Source: Mesorhizobium sp. B2-8-5
GTDB lineage: Bacteria > Pseudomonadota > Alphaproteobacteria > Rhizobiales > Rhizobiaceae
Reading direction: 5' to 3'
Length of the DNA: 64,000 nt
NCBI RefSeq assembly: GCF_006440675.2
Contig: NZ_CP083951.1
Span: forward strand, 1,302,001-1,366,000
Made by a program: the position numbers and the translations under genes. Below the pieces are notes generated by a model. The model had not been told where the DNA came from, did no database searches, and saw only the letters and a list, made by a program, of their open reading frames with translations. Positions 23,417 through 32,612 of the stretch are shown here, piece after piece (the first letter of the stretch is position 1; every line of letters begins with the position of its first letter).

Positions 23417-24481
23417 GTGCATTCGCCATTGGACCGCATCCCGGTATCGATCATCATCCCCAATTATAACTACGAACAGTTTCTTGGACGCGCCATCGAC
23501 AGCGCGTTGGAACAGGACCACCGAAATGTCGAGGTCGTGGTCGTCGACGACGCATCGACGGACGCGTCGGTAGCCGTCATCGAATCCTACGGCGACAAGA
23601 TCCGCTCGTGCCTCAGGCGCAGGAATGGCGGACATGCCGCTGCGTTCAATACGGGGTTCGAGGCGAGCACCGGGGAGATCGTTCTTTTCCTCGACGCCGA
23701 CGATTATCTCTATCCGAACGCCGTCTCCGAGGTCCTGGACGAGTGGGACGCGGATGTCGCCCAGGCGCAATTCAGACTGCATCTCGTCGATGAGGACCAA
23801 CATATCAAGGATGTCTTTCCACCCCCGGAACAGCCATTCGACTCGGGCGACGTCGTCCCGGAATTGTTGCGCAAGGGGCGCTACCGTACGACGGTGACGA
23901 GCGGGCTGGCGTTCGACCGTGAGGCGCTGGACCCGATAATGCCCATGCCCGAAAGCGATTTCCGGCAAGGCGCCGATGGCTATCTCGCAACGCTCGCGCC
24001 GCTGCACGGGGAGGTGAAATCCATCGACACCTGCCTTGGCGCCTACCGCATCCACGGCTCCAACCATTCGGTCTTTGCCGAAAAGCTTGCCGAGCGGGCG
24101 CGCTGGCGCGTGGCGCATGACTTCCGGCGCCTTGAAGCCTTGTCCGACCGGGCGGCCGAGATCGGTCTGACCGTACCGCCGGATGCCGGCCTTCGCGATC
24201 CGGTTCATCTGGAAGAGCGACTGGCCTCGCTTTGCGTCGACGAGCCCCGGCATCCGGTCACGACCGACTCCCGGCTGGGACTGGCAAAAGCGGGCGCCGC
24301 CGCCAGTCTGGAAATGAACGCATCCTGGCGGCGGCGGGCTGCGCTGGCAGCCTGGTTCCTCTGCATCGGGCTCCTGCCGCGGCGCATGGGAAATGCAGTC
24401 CTGGCATGGAAGCTGGTCGCGTCGTCGAGACCGGCATTTCTCACGCGGCTGTCGAAAACCATCCGTCGCGTGACGAACTAA
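23417..24481 (+). CDS. Glycosyltransferase family 2 protein
   Basis: A 354-residue GT-A fold enzyme: VSIIIPNYNYEQFLGRAIDS, VEVVVVDDASTDAS, NGGHAAAFNTGFEASTGEI and the metal-binding FLDADDYLYP are all in place. The start is GTG at 23417 because no in-frame ATG lies upstream of the essential first strand. The C-terminal 100 residues are basic and include one hydrophobic stretch (AALAAWFLCIGLLP), perhaps for membrane association. Acceptor unknown; no other polysaccharide genes are nearby. Confidence 0.85.
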   Translation: MHSPLDRIPVSIIIPNYNYEQFLGRAIDSALEQDHRNVEVVVVDDASTDASVAVIESYGDKIRSCLRRRNGGHAAAFNTGFEASTGEIVLFLDADDYLYPNAVSEVLDEWDADVAQAQFRLHLVDEDQHIKDVFPPPEQPFDSGDVVPELLRKGRYRTTVTSGLAFDREALDPIMPMPESDFRQGADGYLATLAPLHGEVKSIDTCLGAYRIHGSNHSVFAEKLAERARWRVAHDFRRLEALSDRAAEIGLTVPPDAGLRDPVHLEERLASLCVDEPRHPVTTDSRLGLAKAGAAASLEMNASWRRRAALAAWFLCIGLLPRRMGNAVLAWKLVASSRPAFLTRLSKTIRRVTN

Positions 24482-24590
24482 AGTGCGTAGCGCTGAAGCG
24501 GATTCAGGCGACGCGCTTTAAAAGGCTTTGTTTTCATGCATGTCGCAAAACCGCTGCACACTTTTGCGCGACACGCATTAGGTCCGGGAT
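24482..24590. repeat. Dispersed repeat, GCGCGTCGCCTGAATCCG type
   Basis: Begins at the glycosyltransferase stop. Contains an AAGTGCGTAGCGCTGAAGCG / CGACGCGCTTT palindrome, then CGCAAAACCGCTGCACACTT ... GCGCGACACGCATTAG. The reverse complement matches the element at 27972-28062 almost throughout (shared ordered blocks AAAAGTGTGCAGCGG, GCATGAAAACA, TTAAAGCGCGTCGCCTGAAT, CCGCTTCAGCGC), so the two are inverted copies of one family. Confidence 0.75.
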
Positions 24591-24713
24591 TTCGGACCTG
24601 CCAGCCCGTGAACGCCAGCTGATGGGATTTCGAATGCGTTCTTAAGATCGCGATTGTTTCTGGTTTGTTCACATTTCGCTGGCGTCGCTTGCCGCCACGG
24701 CTAGACTTGGCGC

Positions 24714-25223
24714 ATGGGGGAAGCGATTCGCATCATCGGCATCGATCCGGGGCTGAGGCGCACCGGTTGGGGTATTATCGACAGCGTGGGCAATTCGCTG
24801 CGCTTCGTCGCGTCCGGCACGGTGCGGTCCGACGAAAAGGAGTCGTTGGCGACAAGACTCTGCCAGTTGCATGACGGTTTGGCCGAGGTGCTGCACCAAG
24901 CCATGCCGCATGAGGCAGCGGTCGAGCAGACTTTCGTCAACAAGGATGCCACGGCGACGCTGAAGCTCGGCCAGGCGCGCGGTATTGCCATGCTGGTGCC
25001 GGCGCGTGCCGGGCTGGTGGTCGCCGAATATGCCCCCAATGCGGTCAAGAAGGCGGTTATCGGCGTCGGCCACGGCGAGAAGAAGCAAATCCATATGATG
25101 GTCAAGGTGCTGATGCCGAAGGCGATCTTCGATACCGACGATGCTGCCGACGCTTTGGCCATCGCCATCTGCCATGCGCATCACCGCCAAAGCGTCGCCT
25201 ACCGGATGGCAGCGCTGGCGTGA
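24714..25223 (+). CDS. ruvC: Crossover junction endodeoxyribonuclease RuvC
   Basis: A 169-residue RuvC resolvase. The RNase H-like acidic residues are visible: [14 protein letters not shown] (Asp11), [12 protein letters not shown] (Glu in VEQ) and the C-terminal [15 protein letters not shown]. RuvC cuts Holliday junctions made mobile by RuvAB. First of three genes in the order ruvC-ruvA-ruvB, with 10 and 43 bases between them; clearly an operon. The region before it contains a dispersed repeat but no obvious LexA box. Confidence 0.97.
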   Translation: MGEAIRIIGIDPGLRRTGWGIIDSVGNSLRFVASGTVRSDEKESLATRLCQLHDGLAEVLHQAMPHEAAVEQTFVNKDATATLKLGQARGIAMLVPARAGLVVAEYAPNAVKKAVIGVGHGEKKQIHMMVKVLMPKAIFDTDDAADALAIAICHAHHRQSVAYRMAALA

Positions 25224-25233
25224 GGGGACAATC

Positions 25234-25854
25234 ATGATCGGCAAGCTCAAGGGCACGCTGGACGAGATCGACGAGGACTCCTGCCTCGTCGACGTGCACG
25301 GCGTCGGCTATGTCGCGCATTGCTCGGCGCGCACGCTGGCGTCGCTGCCGTCGCCCGGCGAGGCGGTGGTGCTGTTCATCGAGACCTATGTGCGCGAGGA
25401 CATGATCCGGCTCTACGGCTTTCAGTCGGCGCTGGAGCGCGAGTGGTTCCGGCTTTTGATGAACAATGTGCAGGGCGTCGGTGCCAAGGTGGCGCTGGCG
25501 GTGCTGTCGACGCTGGCGCCGGCCGAGCTTGCCAATGCGATCGCGCTGCGCGACATCGCCATGGTCTCCAGAGCGCCAGGCGTCGGCAAGAAGGTGGCGG
25601 AGCGCATCGTGACCGAATTGCGCACCAAGGCGCCTGCCTATGCGGGCGCGGCCAGCGGCACGATCGGCCTCAAGCAGGAGCTCGGCGAAGGCGTCGCGGC
25701 GGCACCGATCACCGACGCTGTCTCGGCGCTGGTCAATCTCGGCTATTCGCGCGACATCGCGGCGAACGCGGTTGCGGCAGCGCTGAAATCGGCTGGCGAG
25801 GGCGCGGATGCGTCCAAGCTGATCCGCTTCGGCCTTAAGGAACTGGCGCGGTGA
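25234..25854 (+). CDS. ruvA: Holliday junction branch migration protein RuvA
   Basis: A 206-residue protein that starts [20 protein letters not shown] and shows domain I ([14 protein letters not shown]), the helix-hairpin-helix pair ([19 protein letters not shown] and [20 protein letters not shown]) and the C-terminal domain III ([22 protein letters not shown]) that contacts RuvB. The ATG at 25234 follows GAGGGGAC. The frame is open further upstream but only as an overlap with ruvC. Confidence 0.97.
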   Translation: MIGKLKGTLDEIDEDSCLVDVHGVGYVAHCSARTLASLPSPGEAVVLFIETYVREDMIRLYGFQSALEREWFRLLMNNVQGVGAKVALAVLSTLAPAELANAIALRDIAMVSRAPGVGKKVAERIVTELRTKAPAYAGAASGTIGLKQELGEGVAAAPITDAVSALVNLGYSRDIAANAVAAALKSAGEGADASKLIRFGLKELAR

Positions 25855-25897
25855 GGCGGCGCTTGTTCCGTTGTCGGTCCTATGCAAGGAAGGCGGC

Positions 25898-26935
25898 ATG
25901 AGCCTTTCGCCCCGCCTCATTGCCCCCGACAAGCGCGGTGAGGATGCCGACCAGACCTTGCGGCCGCAGTCGCTCGACGAGTTCGTCGGCCAGGCGGCAG
26001 TGCGCGCCAATCTCAAGGTCTTCATCGATGCCGCCAAGGGCCGCGGCGAGGCGCTCGACCATGTGCTGTTCGTCGGTCCGCCGGGGCTCGGCAAGACGAC
26101 CCTGGCGCAGATCATGGCGCGCGAGCTCGGCGTCAATTTCCGCTCGACCTCGGGTCCGGTGATCGCCAAGGCGGGCGATCTGGCGGCGCTGCTCACCAAT
26201 CTGGAGGAGCGCGACGTGCTGTTCATCGACGAGATCCATCGGCTCAATCCGGCGGTCGAGGAAATCCTCTATCCAGCCATGGAGGATTTCCAGCTCGATC
26301 TCATCATCGGCGAGGGGCCGGCGGCGCGCTCGGTCAAGATCGACCTCGCCCGTTTCACGCTGGTCGCGGCGACGACCCGGCTTGGGCTCCTGACCAATCC
26401 GCTGCGCGATCGTTTCGGCATTCCCGTCCGGCTCAATTTCTATACGGTCGAGGAGCTGGAGCAGATCGTGCGGCGCGGCGCCCGCATCCTGTCGATGCCG
26501 CTTGGCGACGATGGCGCGCTGGAGATCGCGCGCCGTGCGCGCGGCACGCCGCGCATCGCCGGCCGCCTGCTGCGCCGGGTGCGCGATTTCGCCAGCGTCG
26601 CGGGGGACGGCCATGTCGACAGGAAGATCGCCGACGAGGCGCTGACAAGGCTGGAGGTCGACGCGCTTGGCCTCGACGCGCTCGACCGCCGCTATCTGTC
26701 GATGATCGCGCGCAATTTCGGCGGCGGACCGGTCGGCATCGAGACGATCGCGGCCGGGCTCTCCGAGCCGCGCGACGCGATCGAGGACATCATCGAGCCC
26801 TATCTGATCCAGCAGGGCTTCATCCAGCGCACGCCGCGCGGCCGCGTTCTGACCGCCAATGCCTGGCGCCATCTCGGGCTCGACCCGCCGAAGGATATCG
26901 TCCAGCAGCAGATCAGCCTGTTTCAGGAAGAGTAA
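25898..26935 (+). CDS. ruvB: Holliday junction branch migration DNA helicase RuvB
   Basis: A 345-residue AAA+ motor. Walker [10 protein letters not shown] (about residues 61-69), Walker [12 protein letters not shown] (near 108), sensor and arginine-finger region [19 protein letters not shown], and the C-terminal winged helix with [16 protein letters not shown]. The ATG at 25898 is preceded by AAGGA; an upstream TTG is not needed. Ends the ruvCAB operon. Confidence 0.97.
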   Translation: MSLSPRLIAPDKRGEDADQTLRPQSLDEFVGQAAVRANLKVFIDAAKGRGEALDHVLFVGPPGLGKTTLAQIMARELGVNFRSTSGPVIAKAGDLAALLTNLEERDVLFIDEIHRLNPAVEEILYPAMEDFQLDLIIGEGPAARSVKIDLARFTLVAATTRLGLLTNPLRDRFGIPVRLNFYTVEELEQIVRRGARILSMPLGDDGALEIARRARGTPRIAGRLLRRVRDFASVAGDGHVDRKIADEALTRLEVDALGLDALDRRYLSMIARNFGGGPVGIETIAAGLSEPRDAIEDIIEPYLIQQGFIQRTPRGRVLTANAWRHLGLDPPKDIVQQQISLFQEE

Positions 26936-27068
26936 CGCATATTTGTTCGCCGTTTGGCCGCGTAACGGCCCGTCTGCGCAGAATCTGCTCGCCTCGGCCT
27001 AGCTGAGGGCGTAATTGCCCCCTTTAAGGCAGCTTCCTGATAGAATCCCAAGGGGCTTGGGCCGATCC

Positions 27069-27971
27069 ATGATCACCAGACGTGGTTTCCTGCGCCTTGT
27101 CGGCGGCTCGGCCTTCAGCCTGGTGTCGCTTGGCGCTTATGCCGTCGGCATCGAGCCGATGCTGCTGACCCATGTGAAGCGCTACACGCTGACGCCGCCG
27201 CACTGGCCGGCCGGACTCAAGTTGCGCGTCGTGGCGCTTGCCGACATCCATGCCTGCCGGCCCTGGATGACGCCGGAACGGATCGCAGCACTTGCCGAAG
27301 AGGCCAATGCGCTGCAGCCGGACCTCATCGTCATGCTTGGCGACTATCCCGCCGGGACCCGGCTGGTGACCGGCTGGGTAAACGCGTCGGAATGGGCGCC
27401 CGCGCTGGCAGGGCTCAAGGCGCCGCTCGGCGTGTGGTCTATCCTCGGCAATCACGACTGGTGGGATGATCGCTCGGCGCAAGCGGCCGGTGCAGGGCCG
27501 ACCATTTCGCGAAAGGCGCTGGAGGCCGTCGGCATTCCGGTGCTGGAGAACGACGTCGTACGCCTGGAAAAGGACGGGCAGGGCTTCTGGATAGCCGGCC
27601 TGGCCGACCAGATCGCCCTGTTGCCGGACAAGGCCAAGGGCCGCAGGGGGCTCACCGGTCTCGACGATCTTCCCGGCACGCTGGCCAAGGTTGGCGACAC
27701 TGCTCCCATCATCCTGCTCGCGCATGAGCCGGATATTTTTCCGAAAGTGCCCTGGAGGGTTTCGCTGACGCTGTCCGGTCACACGCATGGCGGACAGGTG
27801 CGGCTGTTCGGCTATTCGCCGGTGGTGCCTTCCGCCTACGGCAACCGTTACGCCTACGGCCATGTCGTCGAGAACGATCGCAACCTGATTGTCTCGGGCG
27901 GACTGGGCTTCAGCATCGCGCCGATACGTTTCGGAGTGCGGCCGGAGATCCTGCAGATCGATCTCGGCTAA
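27069..27971 (+). CDS. Metallophosphoesterase with TAT signal (YaeI-like)
   Basis: A 300-residue calcineurin-fold protein. It opens MITRRGFLRLVGGSAFSLVS, a twin-arginine type signal, suggesting export in folded form. Metal sites: ALADIHACRPWM, MLGDYPAG, ILGNHDWWDD, LLAHEPD and SGHTHGGQ. The YaeI branch acts on UDP-2,3-diacylglucosamine-type or related substrates in some bacteria, but the substrate here is open. The start at 27069 is fixed by the signal peptide. Confidence 0.9.
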   Translation: MITRRGFLRLVGGSAFSLVSLGAYAVGIEPMLLTHVKRYTLTPPHWPAGLKLRVVALADIHACRPWMTPERIAALAEEANALQPDLIVMLGDYPAGTRLVTGWVNASEWAPALAGLKAPLGVWSILGNHDWWDDRSAQAAGAGPTISRKALEAVGIPVLENDVVRLEKDGQGFWIAGLADQIALLPDKAKGRRGLTGLDDLPGTLAKVGDTAPIILLAHEPDIFPKVPWRVSLTLSGHTHGGQVRLFGYSPVVPSAYGNRYAYGHVVENDRNLIVSGGLGFSIAPIRFGVRPEILQIDLG

Positions 27972-28062
27972 TGCATGTCGCGCAAAAGTGTGCAGCGGTA
28001 TGCATGAAAACAACGGCTTAAAGCGCGTCGCCTGAATCCGCTTCAGCGCGACGCGCTTTAGC
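27972..28062. repeat. Dispersed repeat between phosphoesterase and GH5 genes
   Basis: Fills nearly the whole gap between the two convergent stops. Ordered blocks: ATGCATGTCGCGCAAAAGTG, TGCAGCGG, GCATGAAAACA, AAAGCGCGTCGCCTGAATCC, then the palindrome arm GCGACGCGCTTTAG. It is the inverted counterpart of 24482-24590 and shares its first half with 29337-29400. Confidence 0.75.
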
Positions 28063-28067
28063 TCAGC

Positions 28068-29300
28068 TTACCGAAGCGCTCGGATGGCGTTCATCACGTC
28101 CGGCTCCGCCTTCTCGCCGTCGAACGCGTCGACGACGCCGAAGGCGCCGCCATAGCTCCACACCGACCAGGAAAAGCCGTGCGCCTCGGCGCGGGCGATC
28201 ATGTCGCGCACATAGGCCGCGCGGTAGGCGGCCGGCATGACGAAGCCGTTGCCGTATTCCTGGCGGATCATGCCGAATTCGCCGAGCGTGATATCCCGCG
28301 GCTTGACGTCGTTTGCCTTCGCCCAGGCGTCGACCGTCGCGAACGGCGCATCCATCAGGCCAAGCAGCTTTTCGAGGCTGTCCATCGTCGCCACCTGCTC
28401 GTCGAGATAGGCGAGCAGGCCGCTCCGCCGCGCCCAGGGCGCCTCGGCCTTGATCCGGTCGCGGATCGTGTCCAGCGTCATGTCCAGCTGCGTCTTCGGA
28501 ACGGCCGTCAGCGGGTAGGGCAGGCCGCTGACATAGGGGATGAAGTCGCCGGCCCAGCTTGCGCCCTGATGCGTCAGAAGAAACGGATCGTAGGAGTGGA
28601 AGGTCCAGATGACGTTGTCATCGGCGATCGTCCTGGGATCGATTTTGGCCAGCGACTCCGCGTTCGAATAGCAGCCGCCGCTCAGCACCAGCGTGAGCCG
28701 GGTGGCTGCGGCGCGCGCGGCGGCGAACAAGCGCTTCTGCAGGTCGGGCCAAAGATTGGTGCCGCTCGCGTCGCAATCGACCAGCGGCTCGTTCATCAAT
28801 TCCAGCGCGACAAGCTTCGGATCCTCCTTGGCCAGCGTCCGCGCCATCTTGCGCACCAACTCGGTATAGGCATCGAAGACGGCCGGATCGTGCATGACGT
28901 CGCTCATGCCGATCTTGCGATTGCCGCCGGCGGGGATCAGATGCAGGTCGACGATCACCTTGAGGCCGGCGCGGTTGACCATGCGCGCCGAGTCCAGCAC
29001 GCTGCCATAGAGGTCGTCGCGAAGGGCCGCGGTCTGGTCCGAGAGAAAGGGCGCGGGATCGACCGGCATGCGCAGGAAGTCGAAGCCTGCATCCTTGAGT
29101 GCCTTGAGGTCATCCTCGTTGAGGAATTTGCGCCATTCCGGATAGGGCAGGATCGCCTGGCGGTCGCCCCATCTGTCCTCGGTCGGCCAGGTCACCCACT
29201 GGTCGAGATTGAGGCCGCGTTTCATCGAGAACGTCGCCGCTCCGGCGGGCAACGCCAAAGCGGCAAACGCAAGCAGCGCCGCCATCAAGGTCTTGATCAT
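28068..29300 (-). CDS. Secreted glycoside hydrolase family 5 (cellulase-type) protein
   Basis: A 410-residue exported protein: signal peptide MIKTLMAALLAFAALALPAG followed by AATFSMKRGLNLDQWVTWP. The TIM-barrel signatures of GH5 are present: DFLRMPVDPAPFL, the acid/base glutamate in VALELMNEPLVD (near residue 170), FHSYDPFLLTHQG and the nucleophile in ITLGEFGMIRQEYG (near 341). Likely an endo-beta-glucanase or related enzyme acting outside the cytoplasm; in rhizobia such enzymes can act on plant or own polysaccharide. The frame is open upstream into a dispersed repeat, so the start at 29300 is chosen from the signal peptide; 29318 is an alternative. Confidence 0.85.
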   Translation of the reverse strand: MIKTLMAALLAFAALALPAGAATFSMKRGLNLDQWVTWPTEDRWGDRQAILPYPEWRKFLNEDDLKALKDAGFDFLRMPVDPAPFLSDQTAALRDDLYGSVLDSARMVNRAGLKVIVDLHLIPAGGNRKIGMSDVMHDPAVFDAYTELVRKMARTLAKEDPKLVALELMNEPLVDCDASGTNLWPDLQKRLFAAARAAATRLTLVLSGGCYSNAESLAKIDPRTIADDNVIWTFHSYDPFLLTHQGASWAGDFIPYVSGLPYPLTAVPKTQLDMTLDTIRDRIKAEAPWARRSGLLAYLDEQVATMDSLEKLLGLMDAPFATVDAWAKANDVKPRDITLGEFGMIRQEYGNGFVMPAAYRAAYVRDMIARAEAHGFSWSVWSYGGAFGVVDAFDGEKAEPDVMNAIRALR

Positions 29301-29336
29301 CGTGCCCAACAATGCCATCCCGTTTGCGCGCGAAAA

Positions 29337-29400
29337 CAGTGCGTGTCGCCCAAAAGTGTGCAGCGGTTTTGGGATAACGACACGCATAGAAAAAATGCCT
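29337..29400. repeat. Dispersed repeat upstream of the GH5 gene
   Basis: GTGCGTGTCGCCCAAAAGTG then TGCAGCGGTTTTGGGATAAC and GACACGCAT: an inverted-repeat unit (GCGTGTC with GACACGC) whose first half matches the 27972-28062 element in the same orientation. Together the two elements bracket the GH5 gene. Confidence 0.65.
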
Positions 29401-29449
29401 AGGGCCCGAGGGCTTTAGGTGCCTGTTCGGGCCTGAAAAGGAAAGCGCG

Positions 29450-29923
29450 ATGGACGATCATGGTGAATCGGCGGCGCTGAGCGCCGGGCTTTCCGGCGCG
29501 CTGACGGATTTCGGCCATCGGCTGATGGCCCGGGTCTACTATGCCGACACCGATTTCTCCGGCGTCGTCTATCATGCGCGCTATCTCGAATTCCTCGAAC
29601 GCGGCCGCTCCGACTATCTGCGGCTGACCGGCGTCCACCACACCGAACTCCTGGACGGCAAGCATGGCGAGCGCATCGTCTGGGTGGTGCGGCGCATGGA
29701 GATCGACTTCCGTTCGCCGGCGCGCATGGACGATGTCCTGACCATCGACACGCGCACCGACGACATTTCCGGCGCCCGCATCTTCATGGGCCAGCATTTG
29801 AAGCGCGGCGGCGATGTGCTGGTCGAGGCCAGGGTCGAAGCGGCGATCGTCGGCGAAAGCGGCCGGCCAAAGCGTTTCCCGAAGGAATGGGTCGCCGCCT
29901 TTATGCCAAGGGCCAAGGCCTGA
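29450..29923 (+). CDS. ybgC: YbgC family acyl-CoA thioesterase (Tol-Pal associated)
   Basis: A 157-residue hot-dog fold protein. The catalytic motif RVYYADTDFSGVVYHARYLEF, with the active aspartate, is exactly that of YbgC, followed by ERGRSDYLRLTGV. It is the first gene of the Tol-Pal cluster as in most proteobacteria, although a 309-base gap separates it from tolQ. Family enzymes hydrolyse short-chain acyl-CoA thioesters and are linked to phospholipid metabolism. Confidence 0.93.
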   Translation: MDDHGESAALSAGLSGALTDFGHRLMARVYYADTDFSGVVYHARYLEFLERGRSDYLRLTGVHHTELLDGKHGERIVWVVRRMEIDFRSPARMDDVLTIDTRTDDISGARIFMGQHLKRGGDVLVEARVEAAIVGESGRPKRFPKEWVAAFMPRAKA

Positions 29924-30232
29924 CCCTTCGGTTGCCGGCACAATCTCGAAGCCGATAACCAGACGGCTCCTGTGGCCGGACGGCTGCAGCCATGCGCGGC
30001 AATGCGCCGCGCCTTACGTCCTAACCCATCCTTAACCATAACGGTTCATGAAGGAATTGGCGAAGATTGGCGCAATCCGTGCGCCTTCCTTTCACCAATA
30101 TTTGCCTCGAAAAGGCCGCGAAACGGTGCATTCGGGGCGTAGCCCGCAAGCTTCACGCTTCGCGCGATCGGACCAAAGGGATGCCATGGGCCAGCCGCCA
30201 GCGATGCCCGGATAATCTTAAGGACTTAAGTC
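29924..30232. other. Intergenic region upstream of tolQ
   Basis: These 309 bases hold no reading frame with coding character. There is a TTAACCATAACGGTT stretch (30032-30046) that resembles only half of a CtrA site, and a doubled CTTAAG (30217-30230) a few bases before the tolQ start. It probably contains a tolQ promoter; no terminator for ybgC is evident. Confidence 0.5.
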
Positions 30233-30943
30233 ATGGAAAACATCGCACTCGCCGATCCGGCAGCGCATTTATCGATCTGGGCGCTGTTCATGCAGGCCGG
30301 CTGGGTGGTCAAGCTGGTCATGATCGGCCTGCTCTGCGCCTCGATCTGGACCTGGGCCATCATCATCGACAAGCTCGTCGCCTATGGCCGGATGAAGTTA
30401 GCACTGAACCGCTTCGAGCAGATCTTCTGGTCCGGGCAATCGCTTGAAGAACTCTATCGGACGCTGGCCGACCGCAAGACCACCGGCATGGGCGCGATCT
30501 TCGTCGCCGCCATGCGCGAATGGAAGAAGAGTTTCGAAAAGGGCGCGAAATCGGCGCTGGCGCTGCAGACCCGCATCGACAAGGCGATGGACCTGGCGCT
30601 GACGCGCGAAATGGAGAAGCTGGAGGGTCGCCTCGGCTTCCTCGCCACCACCGGCTCGGCCGCACCCTTCATCGGGCTGTTCGGCACCGTCATCGGCATC
30701 ATGACGTCGTTCCAGGCGATCGCCGCCTCGAAGAACACCAGCCTCTCGGTTGTGGCGCCGGGTATCGCCGAGGCTCTGCTGGCGACCGCGATCGGCCTGC
30801 TCGCGGCCATTCCCGCGGTCATCGCCTACAACAAGCTGTCATCGGACGCGAACAAACTCGGCGTGCGCATGGAAGGGTTCGCGGACGAGTTCTCCGCCAT
30901 ACTCTCGCGCCAAATCGATGAAAAAGTAGCGCAGAAGACCTGA
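30233..30943 (+). CDS. tolQ: Tol-Pal system protein TolQ
   Basis: A 236-residue inner-membrane proton-channel subunit with three membrane segments: the first near residues 20-42 (VVKLVMIGLLCASIWTWAII), and the pair carrying the family signature LGFLATTGSAAPFIGLFGTV and IAEALLATAIGLLAAIPAVI. With TolR it uses the proton gradient to energise TolA during outer-membrane constriction at division. tolR begins ten bases after its stop. Confidence 0.97.
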   Translation: MENIALADPAAHLSIWALFMQAGWVVKLVMIGLLCASIWTWAIIIDKLVAYGRMKLALNRFEQIFWSGQSLEELYRTLADRKTTGMGAIFVAAMREWKKSFEKGAKSALALQTRIDKAMDLALTREMEKLEGRLGFLATTGSAAPFIGLFGTVIGIMTSFQAIAASKNTSLSVVAPGIAEALLATAIGLLAAIPAVIAYNKLSSDANKLGVRMEGFADEFSAILSRQIDEKVAQKT

Positions 30944-30952
30944 GGAACGATC

Positions 30953-31411
30953 ATGGGGATGTCTGCAGGCGCAGGTGGCATGGGGCGAGGCGGACGCGGC
31001 CATAGGCGGCGTGGCCGTCACCATGCCCTGATATCCGAAATCAACGTCACGCCGATGGTCGACGTGATGCTGGTGCTGTTGATCATCTTCATGGTCGCGG
31101 CGCCGCTGCTCACCGTCGGGGTTCCGATCGACCTGCCGGACACGCAGGCCAAGGCGATGAATGTCGACACCCAGCCGATCACCGTTTCGATCGACGCCGC
31201 GGGCAAGATTTTCCTGCAGGAGACCGAGATTCCGATCGAGGAACTGGTAGCCAAGCTGCAGGCGATTTCCAAGACCGGCTATGACGAGCGCATCTTCATC
31301 CGCGGCGACAAGTCGACCGACTATGGCACGGCGATGAAGGTCATGGCTCGCATTTCGGCGGCCGGCTACAAGAATATCGGCCTGGTCTCGCTGCAGGAAC
31401 AGGATCAGTAG
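30953..31411 (+). CDS. tolR: Tol-Pal system protein TolR
   Basis: A 152-residue ExbD/TolR protein: short basic cytoplasmic N-terminus, then SEINVTPMVDVMLVLLIIFM with the essential membrane aspartate, then a periplasmic domain (VPIDLPDTQAKAM...GYKNIGLVS). Cotranscribed with tolQ and tolA. Confidence 0.97.
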   Translation: MGMSAGAGGMGRGGRGHRRRGRHHALISEINVTPMVDVMLVLLIIFMVAAPLLTVGVPIDLPDTQAKAMNVDTQPITVSIDAAGKIFLQETEIPIEELVAKLQAISKTGYDERIFIRGDKSTDYGTAMKVMARISAAGYKNIGLVSLQEQDQ

Positions 31412-31418
31412 ACGCCAA

Positions 31419-32573
31419 ATGCGGACCGGCCTCACCTCTTCGGTGATATTGCATGCGGTGGCGCTGGCCTTCGGGCTGTTCACGCTGTCGTCGCCGCCGG
31501 CCATGCCTGCCAGCGACGTGGAGTCGGTGGCGGTCGACATCGTGCCGATGGAAGCCGTGGCACAGACGCTGCAGGGCGACAAGAAGGCGGTCATGCATGA
31601 CAAGCCGGCGCCGCTGCCGACCAAGCGTCCCGATGTCGTGCCCGACGCCCAGAAGGTCGGCGAGAACACCGTCGATACCGACAAGCCGGTGACGGAGGAA
31701 GCCAAGCCGAAGCCGGTCGAGAAGACAGCGGCGCCGCCGCCCGCGCCGACGCCGACCGAGAAGCCCGCGGTCGAGGACGTGCCGAAGCCGCAGGAGAAGC
31801 CGAAGCCGACCCCGGCGACCGAGGTAGCCCCGACGCCGACGCCGAAGGAAGAAGTCAAGCCCGAGCCGGTCAAGCAGACGGAGCCGAAGCCGACACCGGC
31901 CAAGGAACCGACGCCCGCGCCGCAGCCGGACAAGACCGCGGCCATCCAAAAGGAAGAGGTCAAGCCCGACGCCGTCGCAGAGGCGATCTCGCAGGATCAG
32001 CCGACGGAAGAGGCAAAGCTTCCGGATTCCGCGCCGGCGCCGGAAGCGCGGCCGAAGCCGCAGCCGGCCCAGGCCGAGAGCGCCAAGGCGCCGGATCGCA
32101 AGGATGCGGAAAAGCCGGTCAAGGAGGCTTCCTCGAAGCCGAAGTCAGACGAGAAGCAGTTCAACGCCGACGAGATAACGGCCCTGCTCGATAAGCAGAA
32201 GCCGTCCGGCGGCGGCGCCAAGCGCTCGACCCAGCAGGCCTCGCTCGGCGGCGAAAAGGACCAGGGCCAGAAGCTCTCCAAGTCGGAGCAGGGGGCGTTG
32301 GAGGATCAGCTCGGTGGTTGCTGGACCCTTCCGGTGGGCCTCGAAGGTTCCGAGAACTTCACCGTGGTCATCCGTTTCAACCTGAATGCCTCCGGCAAGC
32401 TGGAGGGCCGCCCGACCGTTGAGAAGTCCAGCGGCAACCCTCAGTTCGACGCCAGCGCGGTTCGCGCCGTGCAGAAATGCGATGTCGCCGGACTGCAGGT
32501 TCCAGCCGGGAAGCAAGACATATGGTCCGACGTTCGCGTCAACTTCGACCCGAGAGCGATGCTCGGTCTTTAG
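31419..32573 (+). CDS. tolA: Tol-Pal system protein TolA
   Basis: A 384-residue protein: one N-terminal membrane segment (SVILHAVALAFGLFTL, about 7-23), a long proline/lysine/glutamate-rich arm (about 60-270; E/K-P repeats rather than the alanine-rich helix of enterobacteria) that would cross the periplasm, and a C-terminal TonB/TolA-like domain (LGGCWTLPVGLEGSENFTVV ... QFDASAVRAVQKC) with two cysteines placed to form a disulfide. Position between tolR and tolB supports the assignment despite low overall conservation. Confidence 0.93.
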   Translation: MRTGLTSSVILHAVALAFGLFTLSSPPAMPASDVESVAVDIVPMEAVAQTLQGDKKAVMHDKPAPLPTKRPDVVPDAQKVGENTVDTDKPVTEEAKPKPVEKTAAPPPAPTPTEKPAVEDVPKPQEKPKPTPATEVAPTPTPKEEVKPEPVKQTEPKPTPAKEPTPAPQPDKTAAIQKEEVKPDAVAEAISQDQPTEEAKLPDSAPAPEARPKPQPAQAESAKAPDRKDAEKPVKEASSKPKSDEKQFNADEITALLDKQKPSGGGAKRSTQQASLGGEKDQGQKLSKSEQGALEDQLGGCWTLPVGLEGSENFTVVIRFNLNASGKLEGRPTVEKSSGNPQFDASAVRAVQKCDVAGLQVPAGKQDIWSDVRVNFDPRAMLGL

Positions 32574-32612
32574 CCTGAGCGTCCGAGAAATCAGCAAGAG
32601 AAGCGAGAAGAC

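Noticed and set aside
30032..30046. CtrA box upstream of tolQ
   Set aside because: TTAACCATAACGGTT has only the first TTAA; the second half is GGTT, so it does not meet the TTAA-N7-TTAA rule.
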